From: Treponema sp. UBA1226
GTDB taxonomy: Bacteria; Spirochaetota; Spirochaetia; Treponematales; Treponemataceae
DNA: 43,705 bases
Direction: 5' to 3'
Assembly: GCA_002309195.1 (NCBI GenBank)
Contig: DBWY01000006.1
Coordinates: 50,932 to 94,636, forward strand
Below the pieces are notes generated by a model, which was not told where the DNA came from, did no database searches, and worked only from the letters and a program-made list of their open reading frames with translations. Of this stretch, positions 8,064 through 16,504 are shown piece after piece. The translations under genes were made by a program, and so were the position numbers. Each line of letters starts with the position of its first letter. Positions within the stretch are counted from its first letter, which is position 1.

Positions 8064-9734
8064 TTACTTTAAAGATAATTTTGTTATATCAAATTTTGCA
8101 CAGAGTGCAAACTCAAAACTAAGATCAAATTTTCCCTCTTCGTGTCCGCGGTTAAATATAAAAGCAGCTCCAGGATAAGCTGTTATACAAAGCCATGACT
8201 CAGGCCAGTAATCGCATTTAAAAGAAACTATGTTCCTAAATTCTGGAGTTCCAGTTGGAGAAGCAAGAGATGCTCCCTTTTTATATTTATCCGGTCCATA
8301 TTCTGCAGGATAAACCCAGTTTAACTGACGGTTTTCAGAGAAAAAGTCATAGTCGTATCCGCCCCAGCCACAGAAATCCGGATTAGAAAGCTCACCGCAG
8401 GCTGCAAAAAGATATGAGAAATTTACTCCCCATTTATCCTTTACTTCGTAGCCTGCATCAAGTTTAAATGCAATCGTATCAGGACCCAAAGGACTTCCTA
8501 TCCATTCATAAAAAGTCGCAGAGTTGTCACATGTTTCTTCATAGGTTTTTACAAAAGACCAGTTAGGACTTTCTGTAATCATAAAATACGGAACGGCATA
8601 ATAAGCTTCTGCCCCTATATGAAAATATCCGTCTTTAAACGGAATAAAACTTTCAAGTCCAAGCTGTGCAGCATATCCTGGTGGAACAGAAGAATCATCT
8701 TCATTCGGCATCTGAAACTGATTCATTGCAAATATAAAATATGTGCGCAGATATTTTACAGGCGTGTAGTTTATCTTTAAGCCAAGATAACTTGCAACAT
8801 CATATTTTTCACCGGAAGTGCTGGTTTCATGTTTATAATCCCACCATCCTGCATATCCATGAAAGAATGTAAACGGAATGCAATATCTTAAATCCATAGA
8901 TCCGTAAGGCAAAGCACCTTCAAGAATAGAAAGAGAAAGTTTTTTTGTCGGCTTTATCGAAAAATTATGAAAATAAAAATAACGGTCAAGGCCAAGCATC
9001 GTAATATTTGTCTGATAGCTCAATAAATCAGAATAAATATTTAAATTAAATTCAGGAGTGCTGTATAAATTACGTGATAAAATTGCACTTCCAATGCTTG
9101 ATCTTCCGTAATCCTTGCTTAAAACACCAAGCCTCATATTAATTCCGGAAGTTTCGTTAAACATAAAGCCTGCAGATAAATATGCATTATGAGGAAAGTT
9201 TATATCAACTGTCTCCATGCTGTACGGCACGTTTACATAATTGTCATTCTTTAATCTTGCGCTCTGTGGTTGAGCTACGATAATATCTGTTGAACCAAAA
9301 AAGTATTCATGGCATTTAAAATCAATGGAGCTGTCTACAAAAGGAGACCTCTGCTTTCTGTCATAAATCCACTGAACATCTTCATTTGTCTTATACTGTG
9401 CTTCGGGGATAACTCTTAAAGAAAAACCGATATTAAAATTTTCGCTTCCAAAGGTCCATTTTTTTTCATTTAAATAAGAAATTATGCTGTCATAATTTTT
9501 CTTTCCTGCAGAACTTAATGATTCATAATCAATTCTGTCTAAAATCATTTTTATCTGCTGAACGGTTAAAGGAGCTTCATCATAACAGTAAACAGAATTT
9601 GATTCTGTGCAGACTGCAGCAAGGCTGTCATAAACCCAGTGACCGGCTTTTATAAGTTCCTGCTCACCGCGTGACGAAGCAAAAAAATCAAGTGCCATCA
9701 AGCTGAATATAATTATAGAAAAAAACTTTTTCAT
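8064..9734 (-). CDS. Exported barrel-like protein 2 of 3, paralogue of the 9731-11395 product
   Basis: 556 residues with a signal peptide (MKKFFSIIIFSLMALDFFASS). It is plainly paralogous to the product of the gene upstream. Both have RG-Q-L--GHWVY near residue 25, then APxxxxxxKxxLxxIDYE and GKKxYDxII. Both also have a TDNYVN/NDNYVN strand and an SPNxSFxKxxxE segment followed by WxGxPLGPDxxAF. The remainder is strand-rich with many aromatic residues, consistent with an outer-membrane beta-barrel. Its ATG overlaps the stop of the upstream gene by four bases (ATGA), implying translational coupling. The function is unknown; surface glycan export or a porin-like role are both possible. Confidence 0.6.
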   Translation of the reverse strand: MKKFFSIIIFSLMALDFFASSRGEQELIKAGHWVYDSLAAVCTESNSVYCYDEAPLTVQQIKMILDRIDYESLSSAGKKNYDSIISYLNEKKWTFGSENFNIGFSLRVIPEAQYKTNEDVQWIYDRKQRSPFVDSSIDFKCHEYFFGSTDIIVAQPQSARLKNDNYVNVPYSMETVDINFPHNAYLSAGFMFNETSGINMRLGVLSKDYGRSSIGSAILSRNLYSTPEFNLNIYSDLLSYQTNITMLGLDRYFYFHNFSIKPTKKLSLSILEGALPYGSMDLRYCIPFTFFHGYAGWWDYKHETSTSGEKYDVASYLGLKINYTPVKYLRTYFIFAMNQFQMPNEDDSSVPPGYAAQLGLESFIPFKDGYFHIGAEAYYAVPYFMITESPNWSFVKTYEETCDNSATFYEWIGSPLGPDTIAFKLDAGYEVKDKWGVNFSYLFAACGELSNPDFCGWGGYDYDFFSENRQLNWVYPAEYGPDKYKKGASLASPTGTPEFRNIVSFKCDYWPESWLCITAYPGAAFIFNRGHEEGKFDLSFEFALCAKFDITKLSLK

Positions 9735-11395
9735 TTTTCTTTACCGTCCTTAAAAAGGGATTCTGATGAAAACTCTTTCTTCGAAATTTTTGTAAACTGT
9801 GTCTTTACGCTGAATGCAATTTCAAATCCCTGTCTTGACTGATTTTTAACATGATTGTGATTAAACATAAATACATACGACGGCTGAACCATAAAAGAAA
9901 GATAGTCTACAGGTTTATAAGTTCCTTTTACAGTAACAGAGTTTACATATTCTACGACACCGTGCGGCGCTTTTAAAGTATTATCCGGATCTTTGTAAGG
10001 CCATACAGTTTCGTCAAACGAAAGATCGCTTTTCTGCCAGTTGGACTGTTCGAAAATTCTTGTTCCTGCAAACTCACCCTTTGCCGCAAAATTATATGCA
10101 AGATCAACCGACCATTTATCAGGAACTTCATATCCTGCCGCAATCTGGAACGCAAGCGAGTCAGGTCCTAAAGGATTCCCCATCCACTGATAATAATTTC
10201 CCGTTCCTTCTATCATTTCTGTAAAAACTTTTGCAAATGAAACATTAGGACTCTGTTTTATGAAAAGGTATGGGTTCGTATAATAGAATTCAGCACCAAA
10301 ATGAAAGTAACCGTTTTTTGAAGGAAGATAAGATTCTATACCCGCCTGAAAACCGGTTCCTTCCGGCTCACCGCTTCCTTCTGACGACATTGTGTGCTCG
10401 TTCTGAGAATAAAGAGTATAAAGCCTTAAGTATTTTACAGGAACATAACTTATTTTAAATCCAAAATATGAAGAGCAGTCTCCATGATATTCGTTAAAAA
10501 GTCCGTAACCATGGAAAACCGCAAACGGATTTACAAACCTTAAATCAAAACTGCTGTATGGTAAAACTCCTTCGATAAACGAAAATTGAATTTTCTTAAA
10601 AAATCTCGTTTCGATTCTGTGTGTATATAAATATGTTTCTCTGGTAAACTGAGTTACGTTAAAATTATAATTAAAGACAGGAGAAAAAATCCTTAAATTT
10701 ACATACGGCGTGTCAGTCATATATTCTGACATGATGATGCTCGGCATAAGAGAATGTCCAGTGCTCTGAGTTCCAACTCCGGTCCTTAAGTTTATTCCGA
10801 CACCATTATCCCATAAATATCCTGCAGACAAATAATTTTCGTGAGTAAGAGCCGGATCAAATGCATCGTTTACAAAAATCTGGTTTACATAATTGTCAGT
10901 TGAATAGCGCGCATAATAACTCTGAGACAAAGTAAGTCCCATATAAACTGAACAGTAATCTGCAAGTCCAATTTTTATCGGCATGTCGATTATTGACTGA
11001 CGTTTTGTATAATCATAAACCCAGGGAGTATCTTCTTCTGATTTATAGTAGAGTTCAAGATTTGCAGAAGGTTCAACGCCTATAGAAAAAATTCCTGCAT
11101 TCCATGACCAGTTTTTTTCTTCAATATATTCAATAATTCTGTCGTACTGTTTTTTTCCTGGTTCAGAAAGACGCTCATAATCTATGTCTTCAAGATATGT
11201 TTTCAATTCATTTATAGAAATCGGTGCCTGATCAGAAAAAGTCACGCGTCCCATTTCCATTTCAAGTGATAATAAAGCTGAATAAACCCAGTGACCGCAT
11301 AAAATTAAGTCCTGTCCACCACGAGTTACGGCAAAAACAGATGATAAAAGCTGTGAAAATACGAATATTAATGCAAATTTCCTGATTTTTTTCAT
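9731..11395 (-). CDS. Exported barrel-like protein 3 of 3, first gene of the operon
   Basis: 554 residues with a signal peptide (MKKIRKFALIFVFSQLLSSVFA). The helical N-terminal module GGQDLILCGHWVYSALLSLE is followed by APISINELKTYLEDIDYE. A beta-rich body with many Tyr/Phe/Asn residues follows, then a short charged tail (SLFKDGKEK). It is the closest paralogue of the product at 8064-9734, and the pair probably arose by tandem duplication. The start ATG at 11395 has no Shine-Dalgarno sequence. A strong promoter (TTGACC-17-TATACT) ends only 9 bases upstream, so the operon mRNA should begin within a few bases of this ATG. The role is unknown; outer-membrane location is inferred. Confidence 0.6.
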   Translation of the reverse strand: MKKIRKFALIFVFSQLLSSVFAVTRGGQDLILCGHWVYSALLSLEMEMGRVTFSDQAPISINELKTYLEDIDYERLSEPGKKQYDRIIEYIEEKNWSWNAGIFSIGVEPSANLELYYKSEEDTPWVYDYTKRQSIIDMPIKIGLADYCSVYMGLTLSQSYYARYSTDNYVNQIFVNDAFDPALTHENYLSAGYLWDNGVGINLRTGVGTQSTGHSLMPSIIMSEYMTDTPYVNLRIFSPVFNYNFNVTQFTRETYLYTHRIETRFFKKIQFSFIEGVLPYSSFDLRFVNPFAVFHGYGLFNEYHGDCSSYFGFKISYVPVKYLRLYTLYSQNEHTMSSEGSGEPEGTGFQAGIESYLPSKNGYFHFGAEFYYTNPYLFIKQSPNVSFAKVFTEMIEGTGNYYQWMGNPLGPDSLAFQIAAGYEVPDKWSVDLAYNFAAKGEFAGTRIFEQSNWQKSDLSFDETVWPYKDPDNTLKAPHGVVEYVNSVTVKGTYKPVDYLSFMVQPSYVFMFNHNHVKNQSRQGFEIAFSVKTQFTKISKKEFSSESLFKDGKEK

Positions 11396-11404
11396 TTGAA
11401 TTAA

Positions 11405-11433
11405 AGTATAAACATTTATTGAATGAAGGTCAA
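11405..11433 (-). promoter_or_regulatory. Promoter of the barrel/glycosyltransferase operon
   Basis: Minus strand: TTGACC (11428-11433), a spacer of exactly 17, TATACT (11405-11410). Nine bases (TTAATTCAA) separate it from the ATG at 11395, giving a predicted leader of about 3 bases. Its -35 lies inside the spacer of the opposing promoter at 11419-11448, so the two cannot be fully occupied at once. Confidence 0.75.
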
Positions 11434-11448
11434 ACTATATGGTAAAAT
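11419..11448 (+). promoter_or_regulatory. Promoter of the UDG-priA pair, predicted leaderless
   Basis: TTGAAT (11419-11424), an 18-base spacer and TAAAAT (11443-11448) with an upstream TGG that makes it an extended -10. The ATG at 11455 is 6 bases past the -10, so transcription should start at or next to the A of ATG. There is no Shine-Dalgarno sequence. Confidence 0.65.
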
Positions 11449-11454
11449 ACGTAT

Positions 11455-12243
11455 ATGACAGCAGGCGAAAAAGAGACAATATATAAATTATTAAAAACTG
11501 TTTCAGATTCAATCAACGGGTACACGCAGAAAAGCTTTGATATGGCTCCTCCCGTATTTTCTGATGACGAAACCGCAGTCGAAGCTTCGCATGAGGTCCA
11601 GAATAATGCTCAAATCCCTCAAAATGACAGCCAGGTTACAGAGGTTCAGACTAAAAAACCGGTGTCTCTTGAGGTAATCGCCGACAAAATCTATGAGTGC
11701 AGGCGATGCAAGTTATGTCAGACAAGAAAAAATGTAGTTCCTGGAACAGGAGTTTTAAAACCTCTCGTACTTGTAATCGGAGAAGGTCCTGGAGAAGAAG
11801 AAGATAATCAGGGACTTCCTTTTGTAGGAAAAGCCGGACAGCTTTTAGACAAAATGCTTGCAGCAATTTCTTTAAGCCGTTCTCAAAACTGCTATATTGC
11901 TAATGTCGTAAAATGCAGACCGCCTCACAACCGTGACCCGCTCCCAGAAGAAATTTCTGCCTGCATAAGTTTTCTTGACGCTCAGATAAGTTTATTAAAA
12001 CCATCAATGATTCTCCTCATGGGCCGCGTTGCAGCGCAGTCAGTTTTGAGAACTTCATCGGGTATAAATGCCCTTCGCGGTAATTTTTCGATGTATAACG
12101 GAATACCTGTAATGCCTACATATCATCCGAGTGCCCTTCTGCGCGACGAAAGATTAAAAGCTCCGGCATGGCAGGATTTAAAGGCTTTCAGGGCAAAACT
12201 CTTACAGCTTGTACCTGACTATGAAAAAAACTTTGTAAAATAA
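11455..12243 (+). CDS. Type 4 (iron-sulfur) uracil-DNA glycosylase
   Basis: Removes uracil from DNA as the first step of base excision repair. Motif A is seen as GEGPGEEEDNQGLPFVG (residues 109-125) and motif B as HPSALLRDER from residue 224. The four cysteines expected to hold a 4Fe-4S cluster are C85 and C88 (CxxC), C154 in VKCRPPHNRDP, and C170. The first 65 residues form a polar, Gln/Glu/Ser-rich extension with no domain I recognise. The overall 262 residues fit the family plus this linker. priA begins one base after the stop, so the two form a repair/replication-restart pair. The type 4 class is clear; no gene symbol is used consistently for this family. Confidence 0.93.
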   Translation: MTAGEKETIYKLLKTVSDSINGYTQKSFDMAPPVFSDDETAVEASHEVQNNAQIPQNDSQVTEVQTKKPVSLEVIADKIYECRRCKLCQTRKNVVPGTGVLKPLVLVIGEGPGEEEDNQGLPFVGKAGQLLDKMLAAISLSRSQNCYIANVVKCRPPHNRDPLPEEISACISFLDAQISLLKPSMILLMGRVAAQSVLRTSSGINALRGNFSMYNGIPVMPTYHPSALLRDERLKAPAWQDLKAFRAKLLQLVPDYEKNFVK

Positions 12244-12244
12244 A

Positions 12245-14338
12245 ATGAAGTATCTCCAGGTTGCACTCAATGTGCCTTTAAACCAGACATTCACCTACTC
12301 TGCCTTAAGCGAAGATACTGTAAGCGTAAATAAAAGCAAATCAGACGAAAGTCAGAAAGATCTTTTTTCAAAGCGTGCCGTAAATGCAAAAACATTTCCT
12401 CCCGAAAACGGGAAAAGAGTCGAAGTAAAATTCGGCAACAAACGCATGACGGGAATCATAACAAAAATTTTTGATGAGCTTCCGAAGGATTTAGGCTTTG
12501 ACGAAAAGAAAATCCGTCCTATAGTACGAGTTCCGGATGAAAATCCGATTCTTACAGAAGAACTTCTCACACTCGGCTCGTGGATGTCTTCATATTATCT
12601 TTGTCCGATAGGAGAAGTTTTAAATTCAATAATTCCGTCTGGAAAACGCGAATCAGAAAGTTCTGCGTTTTCGTTTGTCGAAGAATTTTCAGAAAAGAAA
12701 AACATCGAACTTTCTGATGAACAGAAAAAGGCAATCGAGGCAATATGCAGTTTCGACTCCGAAGAAAATAAATTTCATTATCTTTTCGGAACAACAGGAA
12801 GCGGTAAAACAGAAGTATTTATGCGCGTTGCAGAAAATGTCTTAAAAAAAGATAAAGGCATAATCTATCTTGTTCCGGAAATTGGTCTTACACCACAGGT
12901 AATCGAAGCTGTCGTAAACAGATTCGGAAAGACTGCAGCGGTACTTCACTCAGGCTTAACACCAAGTCAGAAGCTTGCAGAGTGGAACAGAATCTTAAAG
13001 CGTGAAGCCCGTATCGTAATCGGAGCAAGGAGCGCTGTCTTTGCACCGGTTCCGGATTTAGGCCTTATAATAATTGACGAAGAACACGACGGCTCATATA
13101 AATCCAACAATACGCCGCGCTATCATGCACGACAGGTTGCAATGTACAGATGTACAAAATTAAAGATCCCGCTTTTAATGGGAAGCGCGACGCCTTCTGT
13201 CGAAAGCTGGAACTCTATAAGCAACGGACAGTTTAACTGCCACAAGCTCACTCGCCGTCTTGCAGGCGGAACGATGCCTAAAATAAAATGCATTGATTTA
13301 TCAAGGCAGAATATTCAAGGACAGAGTATTTCAGAAGAATTAAAAAACGCAATCGAAAAAACTCTCGAAGAAAAAAAACAGATCATTCTCTTTTTAAATC
13401 GCAGAGGATTCAATCACTTTTTCAGATGCTCATACTGCGGCTATGAAATAAAATGCAAGAACTGTTCTGTTCCGCTTACATACCATAAATCGCTTAACCG
13501 CCTCAAATGCCATTACTGCGGCTGGTCGATTGAACCGCCTTCGAGCTGCCCGAACTGCGGATCATTTGACATAGGATACTCAGGCTTTGGGACAGAATTT
13601 ATCGAAGCCGAAGTTAAATCAAAATTTCCGAATGCAAAAGTCGTAAGAGTCGACACAGACTCTCTTACAAAAAAAGGAGAACTGCAGGAAAAAATCGAAG
13701 ACTTTAAACGCGGCCGGTATGATATTATGCTTGGAACCCAGATGATTGCAAAAGGCCTTAATTTTCCAAACCTCAAGCTTGTCGGAATCGTTCTTGCAGA
13801 TACATCGCTTCATCTGCCGGATTTTCGTGCTGCAGAAAAAACCTTCTCTCTTATTACGCAGGTTTCCGGCCGCGCAGGAAGGTATTTTCCTGACGGTGTT
13901 GTGTATGTTCAGACTTATAATCCTGGTGCAGAAAGCATCCTTTATGCATGCCAGAATAAGACAAACGAATTTTATTCTTCAGAAATAATGCAGAGGAAAA
14001 TGCTTGATTTTCCGCCTTTTTCTCGCTTTGTAAGACTTGTTTTTCGCTGCCCTGTTTTAGAAGATGCAAGACAGACAGCAAAAAATGCAAAAGAAATCCT
14101 TGAAAACAAACTTGCAGAATATAAAAAGAAATATCCAGAACAGTCAGATGATGTAGAAATCATGGGAGAATCAGAATGTCCGCTTGGAAAAGTTTCTGCA
14201 AATTACAGATATCAGATTATGTTAAAATCAAAGAATATAGGAATCCTTCAAAAACTTGCGGGGCATCTTCTTTATGATTTTTCAAAACCTCAAAATGTTT
14301 ATATCGAAGTCGATATAGATCCCGTTAATCTTCTGTAG
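12245..14338 (+). CDS. priA: Primosomal protein N', replication restart helicase
   Basis: 3'-5' DNA helicase that recognises stalled forks and reloads the replisome. The N-terminal DNA-binding domain begins KYLQVALNVPLNQTFTYSA. The Walker A motif is GTTGSGKTE at residues 182-190 and the DEEH box is at 278-281. A zinc-binding insertion with paired CxxC motifs follows (CSYCGYEIKCKNC, CHYCGW, CPNCGS). The later helicase motifs are GTQMIAKGLNFPNLKLVG and QVSGRAGR. About 30 residues rich in Lys/Ser near position 25-55 look like a lineage-specific insertion. The stop overlaps the 3' end of truA on the opposite strand by 14 bases. The gene begins one base after the UDG stop. A frequent alternative name for this enzyme is replication factor Y. 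Confidence 0.96.
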   Translation: MKYLQVALNVPLNQTFTYSALSEDTVSVNKSKSDESQKDLFSKRAVNAKTFPPENGKRVEVKFGNKRMTGIITKIFDELPKDLGFDEKKIRPIVRVPDENPILTEELLTLGSWMSSYYLCPIGEVLNSIIPSGKRESESSAFSFVEEFSEKKNIELSDEQKKAIEAICSFDSEENKFHYLFGTTGSGKTEVFMRVAENVLKKDKGIIYLVPEIGLTPQVIEAVVNRFGKTAAVLHSGLTPSQKLAEWNRILKREARIVIGARSAVFAPVPDLGLIIIDEEHDGSYKSNNTPRYHARQVAMYRCTKLKIPLLMGSATPSVESWNSISNGQFNCHKLTRRLAGGTMPKIKCIDLSRQNIQGQSISEELKNAIEKTLEEKKQIILFLNRRGFNHFFRCSYCGYEIKCKNCSVPLTYHKSLNRLKCHYCGWSIEPPSSCPNCGSFDIGYSGFGTEFIEAEVKSKFPNAKVVRVDTDSLTKKGELQEKIEDFKRGRYDIMLGTQMIAKGLNFPNLKLVGIVLADTSLHLPDFRAAEKTFSLITQVSGRAGRYFPDGVVYVQTYNPGAESILYACQNKTNEFYSSEIMQRKMLDFPPFSRFVRLVFRCPVLEDARQTAKNAKEILENKLAEYKKKYPEQSDDVEIMGESECPLGKVSANYRYQIMLKSKNIGILQKLAGHLLYDFSKPQNVYIEVDIDPVNLL

Positions 14339-15146
14339 AATTTTCTTTTACGTAATCTGCATCGTGGCGAACACCTTCGTAGCTTATATCCCAGAGGAAA
14401 AGGCCCTGAGGAGGCGCTGTAGGTCCTGCCTTTGATCTGTCACATGAATCCAGAACTTCTTTAAAATATTTTTCATCGTAACCATTTTTTTCAAAGAAAA
14501 TCATCGAACCTGTAAGAGACCTTACCATCTTCCACAAAAATGCGTTTGCAGTAATTTCAAAAACAATTGCTTTTCCGCACGGGCATAAGTCCTCATAAAA
14601 AAAACGAGCGTTTTCTACATAACGAAAGGTCGATTTACTCTGATCCCCTGCAGCAGTGAAAGTTGCGAAATTCAATTCACCTTTTAAAACAGAAGCCATC
14701 GCATTAAGTTTTTCTATGTCCGGTTCATTTTTTATATTCCACACATAAGGCATCTGAGTTGCAAGCGCTCTGTTAGACGGAACAATAAAATAACGGTATG
14801 TTCTTGTAACTGCCGAAAATCGTGACGAGAAATTTTCATCAACTTCTTTAGAATCCAGAATGCGGATATCATCGGGTAAAAGAGAATTTAAAGCAACGAC
14901 ATATTTTTCTGCAGGAATCGAATCAATCGGGCTTAAAAAATTTGCCTTCTGTCTTACAGCATGAACACCGCTGTCTGTCCTTCCGGAGCCCTGCAGATTT
15001 ATTTTTGTTTTATGAACGCTTTCTAAAACTTTTTCGAGTTCCCCCTGCACTGTCCTGACAGGCTTTTTTTCATCACTTTTATCCTGCCTCTGCCAGCCAG
15101 AGAAATTTGTTCCGTCGTATGAAACTGTAAGAAGTATGTTTCTCAT
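14325..15146 (-). CDS. truA: tRNA pseudouridine(38-40) synthase
   Basis: Isomerises uridines in the anticodon arm (positions 38-40) of tRNAs. The family signature GSGRTDSGVHA contains the catalytic aspartate (D58). The beginning MRNILLTVSYDGTNFSGWQRQ and the later RTYRYFI and FLWKMVR segments are standard for TruA. The 273-residue length is normal. An insertion of about ten lysine/aspartate residues (DKSDEKKPV) lies between the first strand and the RTVQGELE helix. The ATG is 6 bases past the DUF2225 stop and lacks a good ribosome site, so translation is probably coupled. It is the last gene of the long minus-strand run and its 3' end overlaps priA. Confidence 0.96.
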   Translation of the reverse strand: MRNILLTVSYDGTNFSGWQRQDKSDEKKPVRTVQGELEKVLESVHKTKINLQGSGRTDSGVHAVRQKANFLSPIDSIPAEKYVVALNSLLPDDIRILDSKEVDENFSSRFSAVTRTYRYFIVPSNRALATQMPYVWNIKNEPDIEKLNAMASVLKGELNFATFTAAGDQSKSTFRYVENARFFYEDLCPCGKAIVFEITANAFLWKMVRSLTGSMIFFEKNGYDEKYFKEVLDSCDRSKAGPTAPPQGLFLWDISYEGVRHDADYVKENSTED

Positions 15147-15152
15147 CTGAAA

Positions 15153-16040
15153 TTAAATACCGTCAAGTTCGCCGCCGACTTCTTTTGTAAGTTCATCGTA
15201 AAGATTTCGTGAATGTTCAAGAAGCGGACCCGGTTTTTCTTTAGTAGATTTTCCAAGACCAAAGATACGTGCAATTGCAATTTTTGCTTCATCAAGTTTT
15301 TTAAGTCTCAAAGCCTGATCATCTCTCTGACCATATTTATGTTCAAGAAGTCCGCAAAGATAGATTACTCCATCCCAGCCGTAGTTTTTATCTGTATCAG
15401 GCCCCATGTTTGCAAGCGTAGAACTTTTTTCGATACGATTTGTTTCGTTAATTACAGCCTGCTGATAAAAGAAAATTGCTTTTTTATAAAAAATTTCTGC
15501 GGCATATTTATAATTATGACCAGGACATTCTTCTTCAAGATCATTACAAAGCCATGCAAGTCTTAAAGTAAGTATTGCTCTTTTCATAGTCGGAAGATAC
15601 GAAAGATCTACTTCGTCATATGTCAAAAGCGCAAGATAATACATTGCAGCTCCGTCCAAAAGATTTCTGTTTCTTGTAAGATCATAATATGGGAAAACCG
15701 CATTTACCGCAGCCTTTCTTTCTTCTGTCTTATCATAAATACGTTCAAGAGTTGCTTCATCATCAATGTCTTTAAAATCATTCCACAAGAAAGCAGCATG
15801 ACAGTTAGGACATGCACCTATTGCATAAATGAGGGGATAAATCTTTCCGTATCGCGCAGACGGAATATAAAGTCTGTGAAGCTCATCAGTTAGTTTTCCG
15901 GCATTCATACGGCCGTTACCACTGAGCATTTCTTCGCGTGGAAAATCTTTTTTACAGACAGGACAATGACATTTATTTTTTGACCAGTAAGAAATTGCAG
16001 GCTTTTTCTTTTCGTCAGTCTTTTTTACACCAGAAACCAT
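15153..16040 (-). CDS. DUF2225 family protein
   Basis: Function unknown. The N-terminal half carries two CxxC pairs, CPVC near residues 33-36 and CPNC near residue 78, which probably bind zinc. The C-terminal half is helical with TPR-like repeats (YKYAAEIFYKKAIFFYQQA and similar) that suggest protein contacts. This order, zinc ribbon then helical repeats, is characteristic of DUF2225 proteins in Firmicutes and spirochaetes. The ATG at 16040 has an AAGGGGGA site 8 bases upstream. A separate sigma-70 promoter sits at 16095-16122, so this gene and truA can be expressed apart from the upstream dxs-acpS genes. There is no signal peptide; a cytoplasmic location is likely. Confidence 0.85.
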   Translation of the reverse strand: MVSGVKKTDEKKKPAISYWSKNKCHCPVCKKDFPREEMLSGNGRMNAGKLTDELHRLYIPSARYGKIYPLIYAIGACPNCHAAFLWNDFKDIDDEATLERIYDKTEERKAAVNAVFPYYDLTRNRNLLDGAAMYYLALLTYDEVDLSYLPTMKRAILTLRLAWLCNDLEEECPGHNYKYAAEIFYKKAIFFYQQAVINETNRIEKSSTLANMGPDTDKNYGWDGVIYLCGLLEHKYGQRDDQALRLKKLDEAKIAIARIFGLGKSTKEKPGPLLEHSRNLYDELTKEVGGELDGI

Positions 16041-16094
16041 TTATAAAATCCCCCTTAAACGCCACCCCCGGCAGCGCGCCCTTCTTATCCTTAA

Positions 16095-16122
16095 ATTATA
16101 TCAGAAATCCGTCAGTTTTCAA
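16095..16122 (-). promoter_or_regulatory. Internal promoter for DUF2225-truA
   Basis: Minus strand: TTGAAA (16117-16122), a 16-base spacer, TATAAT (16095-16100) with TGA immediately upstream (extended -10). The -35 lies in the last codons and stop of acpS. The predicted leader is about 50 bases and is markedly GC-rich compared with the rest of the window. Confidence 0.7.
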
Positions 16123-16504
16123 TAATAACATTCGCCAGAGCATATTCTTTTTCATGCGATAAAGAAACAAAAAGCCTTGCTCCCGGGCACAGATTTTGAA
16201 AAACTTTTTCTGCAGAATTTTCAAGAACTATATACGGTTTTCCGCTTTCTTCATTCTGAATATATACATCCCTTAAATCAAATCCCGTTATGCCGGTGCC
16301 TAAAGCCTTTGAAAAAGCTTCTTTTGCCGCAAAACGAGCCGCATAATGCTGGCACAAAGCAGATTTCTGTCTTTCGTTAAGCGAGTCATAATCTGCTTCC
16401 TTTATTTCTTTTGCATTAAAATACCGCTCAATCATGCTGCGGTCATTTACCCACTTTTCAAGGCGCGAGACTTTTACAATATCAGTACCGGTTCCAAAAA
16501 TCAT
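16112..16504 (-). CDS. acpS: Holo-[acyl-carrier-protein] synthase
   Basis: Transfers 4'-phosphopantetheine from CoA to apo-ACP, activating fatty acid synthesis. Family motifs are present: GTGTDIVKVSRLE at the N-terminus with the Mg-binding Asp at residue 8, and ARFAAKEAFSKALGTG in the middle with the second metal ligand Glu. The C-terminal part reads FVSLSHEKEYALANV. The 130-residue length is normal for AcpS. The ATG overlaps the stop of the YbbR gene by one base, so the two are translationally coupled. The neighbouring c-di-AMP and isoprenoid genes suggest a shared envelope-growth operon, but that link is inference. Confidence 0.95.
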   Translation of the reverse strand: MIFGTGTDIVKVSRLEKWVNDRSMIERYFNAKEIKEADYDSLNERQKSALCQHYAARFAAKEAFSKALGTGITGFDLRDVYIQNEESGKPYIVLENSAEKVFQNLCPGARLFVSLSHEKEYALANVIIEN

